Part shown: positions 5,199-6,637 of the stretch, one piece after another | Layout of the letters: each line of letters begins with the position of its first letter | Position numbering within the stretch: position 1 is the stretch's first letter | NCBI GenBank assembly: GCA_020696885.1 | Contig: JAJFMS010000192.1 | Span: forward strand, 1-6,637 | Length of the DNA stretch: 6,637 bases | Direction of reading: 5' to 3' | From: Armatimonadota bacterium | GTDB lineage: Bacteria; Armatimonadota; SYMT01 | Notes under the pieces: model-generated | Seen by the model: only the letters and a program-made list of their open reading frames with translations | What the model was told of the DNA's origin: nothing | The model's database searches: none | Position numbers and translations under genes: made by a program

Positions 5199-5803
5199 GC
5201 GACCTCCGCGAGCAACTACTGGACGCCGCGGAGCGCCTCTTCGCGCAAAACGGCATCGCGGGGACGACGGTCCGCGACATCACCGGCGGCGCGGGGGCAA
5301 ACGTGGCGTCGGTGAACTACTACTTCGGTTCTCGGGAGGCGCTGTTGCAGGCGGTGATCGCCCGGCGCCAGGAGCCGCTGAACGAGGAGCGTCTACGCCT
5401 GTTGGCAGAGGCCGCTCCCGCCGGCGAGCCGCCGCAGCTCCGCGCCGTGCTGCATGCGTTAGCCGCTCCCTGCGTCCGGCTCGCGTTCGAGCATCCGTCC
5501 TTCGCCCGGCTGGCAAGCCGCCTGCGCGCCGAGGCGGACGGGGCACTCTGGCGAGAGTACCGCGCCAGCCAGTCCGCCGTACGGGAGCGATTCCAGGAGG
5601 CTCTCGCCGCCGCCCTGCCGGACCTGCCGGACGCCGAGCTCGAAACCCGTTTCCACTACGTGCTGGGCGCGCTGCAGCAGCTCTGGGCTCACTGTCCCTT
5701 CCCGCCGGAGGAGACGCCAGACCGGGTCCTCACGCGCTTCCTGCGGTTCTTCGAAGCGGGACTCCAGGCATCCGCATCGGACGAGTGCGAACGCGGTTCC
5801 TGA
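5195..5803 (+). CDS. TetR/AcrR-family transcriptional repressor, likely local regulator of the efflux gene
   Basis: 202 aa, typical length. The TetR_N DNA-binding domain occupies about 4-52: helix 1 LREQLLDAAERLFAQNG, then the helix-turn-helix TTVRDITGGAGANVASVNYYFGSREALL (24-51) with the NYYFGS signature just after the recognition helix. The C-terminal ligand/dimer domain is all-helical; ARRQEPLNEERLRLL (56-70) resembles the CerR-like subgroup of TetR proteins. The start is fixed by the ATGA overlap with the efflux gene and by GGGAG (5183-5187) 7 nt upstream. Translational coupling to the MFS gene and the operator-like repeat at 3933-3963 suggest autoregulated, ligand-released repression of the pair. 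The ligand is not predictable. Confidence 0.95.
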   Translation: MSDLREQLLDAAERLFAQNGIAGTTVRDITGGAGANVASVNYYFGSREALLQAVIARRQEPLNEERLRLLAEAAPAGEPPQLRAVLHALAAPCVRLAFEHPSFARLASRLRAEADGALWREYRASQSAVRERFQEALAAALPDLPDAELETRFHYVLGALQQLWAHCPFPPEETPDRVLTRFLRFFEAGLQASASDECERGS

Positions 5804-5947
5804 TGGAGTGTGGTGCAAGCGCGGTCCCTTCGTTTACCCACGGTCCGTGATGAAACTATACGAGCGGCGATGACCTCTCACGCACCGGGAGCTGGTCTGT
5901 GACGGACGTATCAACCGCTGAGGATGCCGGGAGGGTGTGCCGCAGGG
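5804..5947. other. Intergenic spacer after the TetR-family gene
   Basis: No gene-like frame and no clear terminator. One short palindrome CACGG-T-CCGTG (5839-5849) stands out. The rest is the approach to the next promoter. Confidence 0.5.
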
Positions 5948-5953
5948 TATAAT
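5948..5953 (+). promoter_or_regulatory. -10 box of the Fur/PerR-family gene
   Basis: A perfect TATAAT, 42 bp before the ATG. The hexamer 17 bp upstream (TGCCGG) is a poor -35, so the promoter may need an activator or be weak. Transcription would start near 5960. Confidence 0.5.
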
Positions 5954-5969
5954 CAGAGTTGATAGTTAT

Positions 5970-5984
5970 TGAAACTCGTTCTCA
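5970..5984. promoter_or_regulatory. Candidate Fur/PerR box
   Basis: TGAAACT-C-GTTCTCA fits the 7-1-7 Fur consensus TGATAAT-N-ATTATCA at 10 of 14 positions by my count, with best symmetry at the outer TGA/TCA. It lies 11 bp before the start codon and downstream of the TATAAT box, where binding would block transcription. It suggests autoregulation. Confidence 0.42.
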
Positions 5985-5995
5985 TTTAGTGACTC

Positions 5996-6367
5996 ATGTT
6001 ACGGCAAACGAAGCAGCGCGAAGCGATCCTGGAGTTGTTCCAGCGGGCAAACGAGCACCTCACCGCGGCTCAGGTCTATGACCGGGTACGGCAGGTGCTG
6101 CCCACCATCGGCTTTGCCACCGTCTACCGTAACCTGAATTCTATGGCCGACGAGGGACTGATCCGAGAGATCCGCGTGGGCGACGTCTCGCAGTATGATC
6201 GACGCACGGAACGGCACGACCACGTGGTGTGCCGCCGCTGCGGACGCGTGGTCGACGCGCTGCTCCCGCTGTCCGAGGAAGCGTTGACCGCCGTAGCGGC
6301 CCAAACCGGGTTCGAGATCGACGAGCACCACATCCAGCTCTCGGGCCTCTGCCCGTCCTGCCGGTAA
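5996..6367 (+). CDS. PerR-like Fur-family metal-dependent repressor
   Basis: 123 aa, slightly shorter than usual because the N-terminal arm is brief. The winged helix spans about 5-66, with TAAQVYDRVRQVLPTIGFATVYRNL (23-47) and the family's GFATVYRNL recognition helix. By alignment to Bacillus PerR the regulatory metal ligands are all present: H21, D68, H74, H76 and D87. D87 falls at the position that is Asp in peroxide-sensing PerR (D104) and Glu in the matching site of Fur, which favours PerR. Structural zinc is bound by C79-x-x-C82 and C119-x-x-C122. The role would be control of peroxide-defence or iron genes, with release on oxidation of the bound Fe. The start at 5996 has no Shine-Dalgarno sequence, but the protein aligns from its first residues. 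No partner gene follows in the same unit. Confidence 0.92.
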   Translation: MLRQTKQREAILELFQRANEHLTAAQVYDRVRQVLPTIGFATVYRNLNSMADEGLIREIRVGDVSQYDRRTERHDHVVCRRCGRVVDALLPLSEEALTAVAAQTGFEIDEHHIQLSGLCPSCR

Positions 6368-6464
6368 CCCCTTTTTTGATTAGGAACCCTTACCCCAATT
6401 AGCGAACAAGCGATGGAGGTGCGGAGCGGACCTGGCTGCCCGGCCCTACAAGCTAGTTCAGGGT
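6368..6464. other. Short intergenic region before the nucleoside-type permease gene
   Basis: CCCC followed by TTTTTT (6372-6377) comes just after the stop codon. A CGGGC/GCCCG hairpin lies in the 3' end of the preceding gene but is separated from the T-run, so termination is uncertain. TTGATT (6376-6381) could be a -35 with a poor TTAGCG 17 bp later. Confidence 0.35.
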
Positions 6465-6470
6465 AAGGAG
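6465..6470 (+). promoter_or_regulatory. Strong ribosome binding site of the last gene
   Basis: AAGGAG, 6 nt before the ATG at 6477. It is the best Shine-Dalgarno sequence in the window and fixes the start of the partial gene. Confidence 0.85.
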
Positions 6471-6476
6471 TTCTAA

Positions 6477-6637
6477 ATGGCGGGTATCGCTCAACCGGGC
6501 GCCGGGGGAGGCGTCCAGTCTGGGGTCAAGCTCAAGCTTTTCGTGATGATGGTGCTCCAGTTCTTCATCTGGGGCGCCTGGCTGCCGCTGGTCTTCCCGT
6601 ACATGGGAAAGATCGGGTTCACCGGGGACCAGCAGGC
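6477..6637 (+). CDS. MFS permease, nucleoside:H+ symporter-like (N-terminus only)
   Basis: 53 codons are visible before the window edge. A glycine-rich tail (1-16) and KLKL precede the first membrane helix, F22-V-M-M-V-L-Q-F-F-I-W-G-A-W-L-P-L-V-F40. The LQFFIWGAWLPL pattern followed by a PYMGKIGFTGDQ loop is characteristic of the Nuc_H_symport (NupG/XapB-related) group of MFS proteins, which import nucleosides with protons across the inner membrane. In several bacterial phyla such proteins stand beside sugar or nucleoside catabolic genes, but none is visible here. The family call rests on this first helix only. Confidence 0.78.
   Translation, partial: MAGIAQPGAGGGVQSGVKLKLFVMMVLQFFIWGAWLPLVFPYMGKIGFTGDQQ

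Noticed and set aside
5173..5850. Plus-strand open frame of 225 codons over the TetR-family gene
   Set aside because: Shadow frame; the overlapping TetR frame has the full helix-turn-helix signature and a ribosome binding site.

Overview
This is a GC-rich bacterial window with six genes and two long gene-free stretches. No ribosomal RNA or other taxonomic marker is present. A Rieske protein followed by a cytochrome b that carries a C-terminal heme-c motif, together with a PerR-like regulator and a Nuc_H_symport-type permease, would fit a deep-branching aerobic Gram-negative such as Gemmatimonadota. That placement is only a guess.

Layout. (1) 1-1722, minus strand: a respiratory bc-complex operon. 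A Tat-type Rieske iron-sulfur protein comes first, then after 3 bp a cytochrome b that joins b6-like and subunit-IV-like halves and ends, at the window edge, in a CXXCH heme-c domain. (2) 1723-2161: a gap between divergent genes, with several hairpins. (3) 2162-3043, plus strand: a SAM-dependent methyltransferase of unknown substrate, closed by a strong intrinsic terminator. (4) 3101-3900: about 800 bp with no credible protein gene. It contains a set of nested long-range complementary segments (about 3179-3658) that looks like a large structured RNA read from the plus strand. It also contains a minus-strand intrinsic terminator (about 3690-3725) with no gene feeding it, which suggests a second, roughly 200-nt RNA. 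(5) 3904-5803: a nearly symmetric promoter region, then a Bcr/CflA-type MFS efflux gene overlapping a TetR-family regulator by ATGA. A perfect 9-bp inverted repeat covers the MFS transcription and translation start and is the natural TetR operator candidate. (6) 5804-6367: a PerR/Fur-type metal-dependent repressor with a perfect TATAAT and a Fur-like box upstream. (7) 6477-end: the N-terminus of an MFS permease resembling the nucleoside:H+ symporter family.

How the genes work together. The Rieske and cytochrome b-c proteins would form a quinol:cytochrome c oxidoreductase. The MFS/TetR pair is a typical self-regulated efflux operon, possibly sharing its promoter region with a divergent small RNA. 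The PerR-like gene probably autoregulates. The most unusual part is the 3179-3897 interval: a candidate structured RNA of roughly 480 nt beside a candidate terminated antisense-direction RNA, with no protein gene. I could not assign either to a known RNA family.
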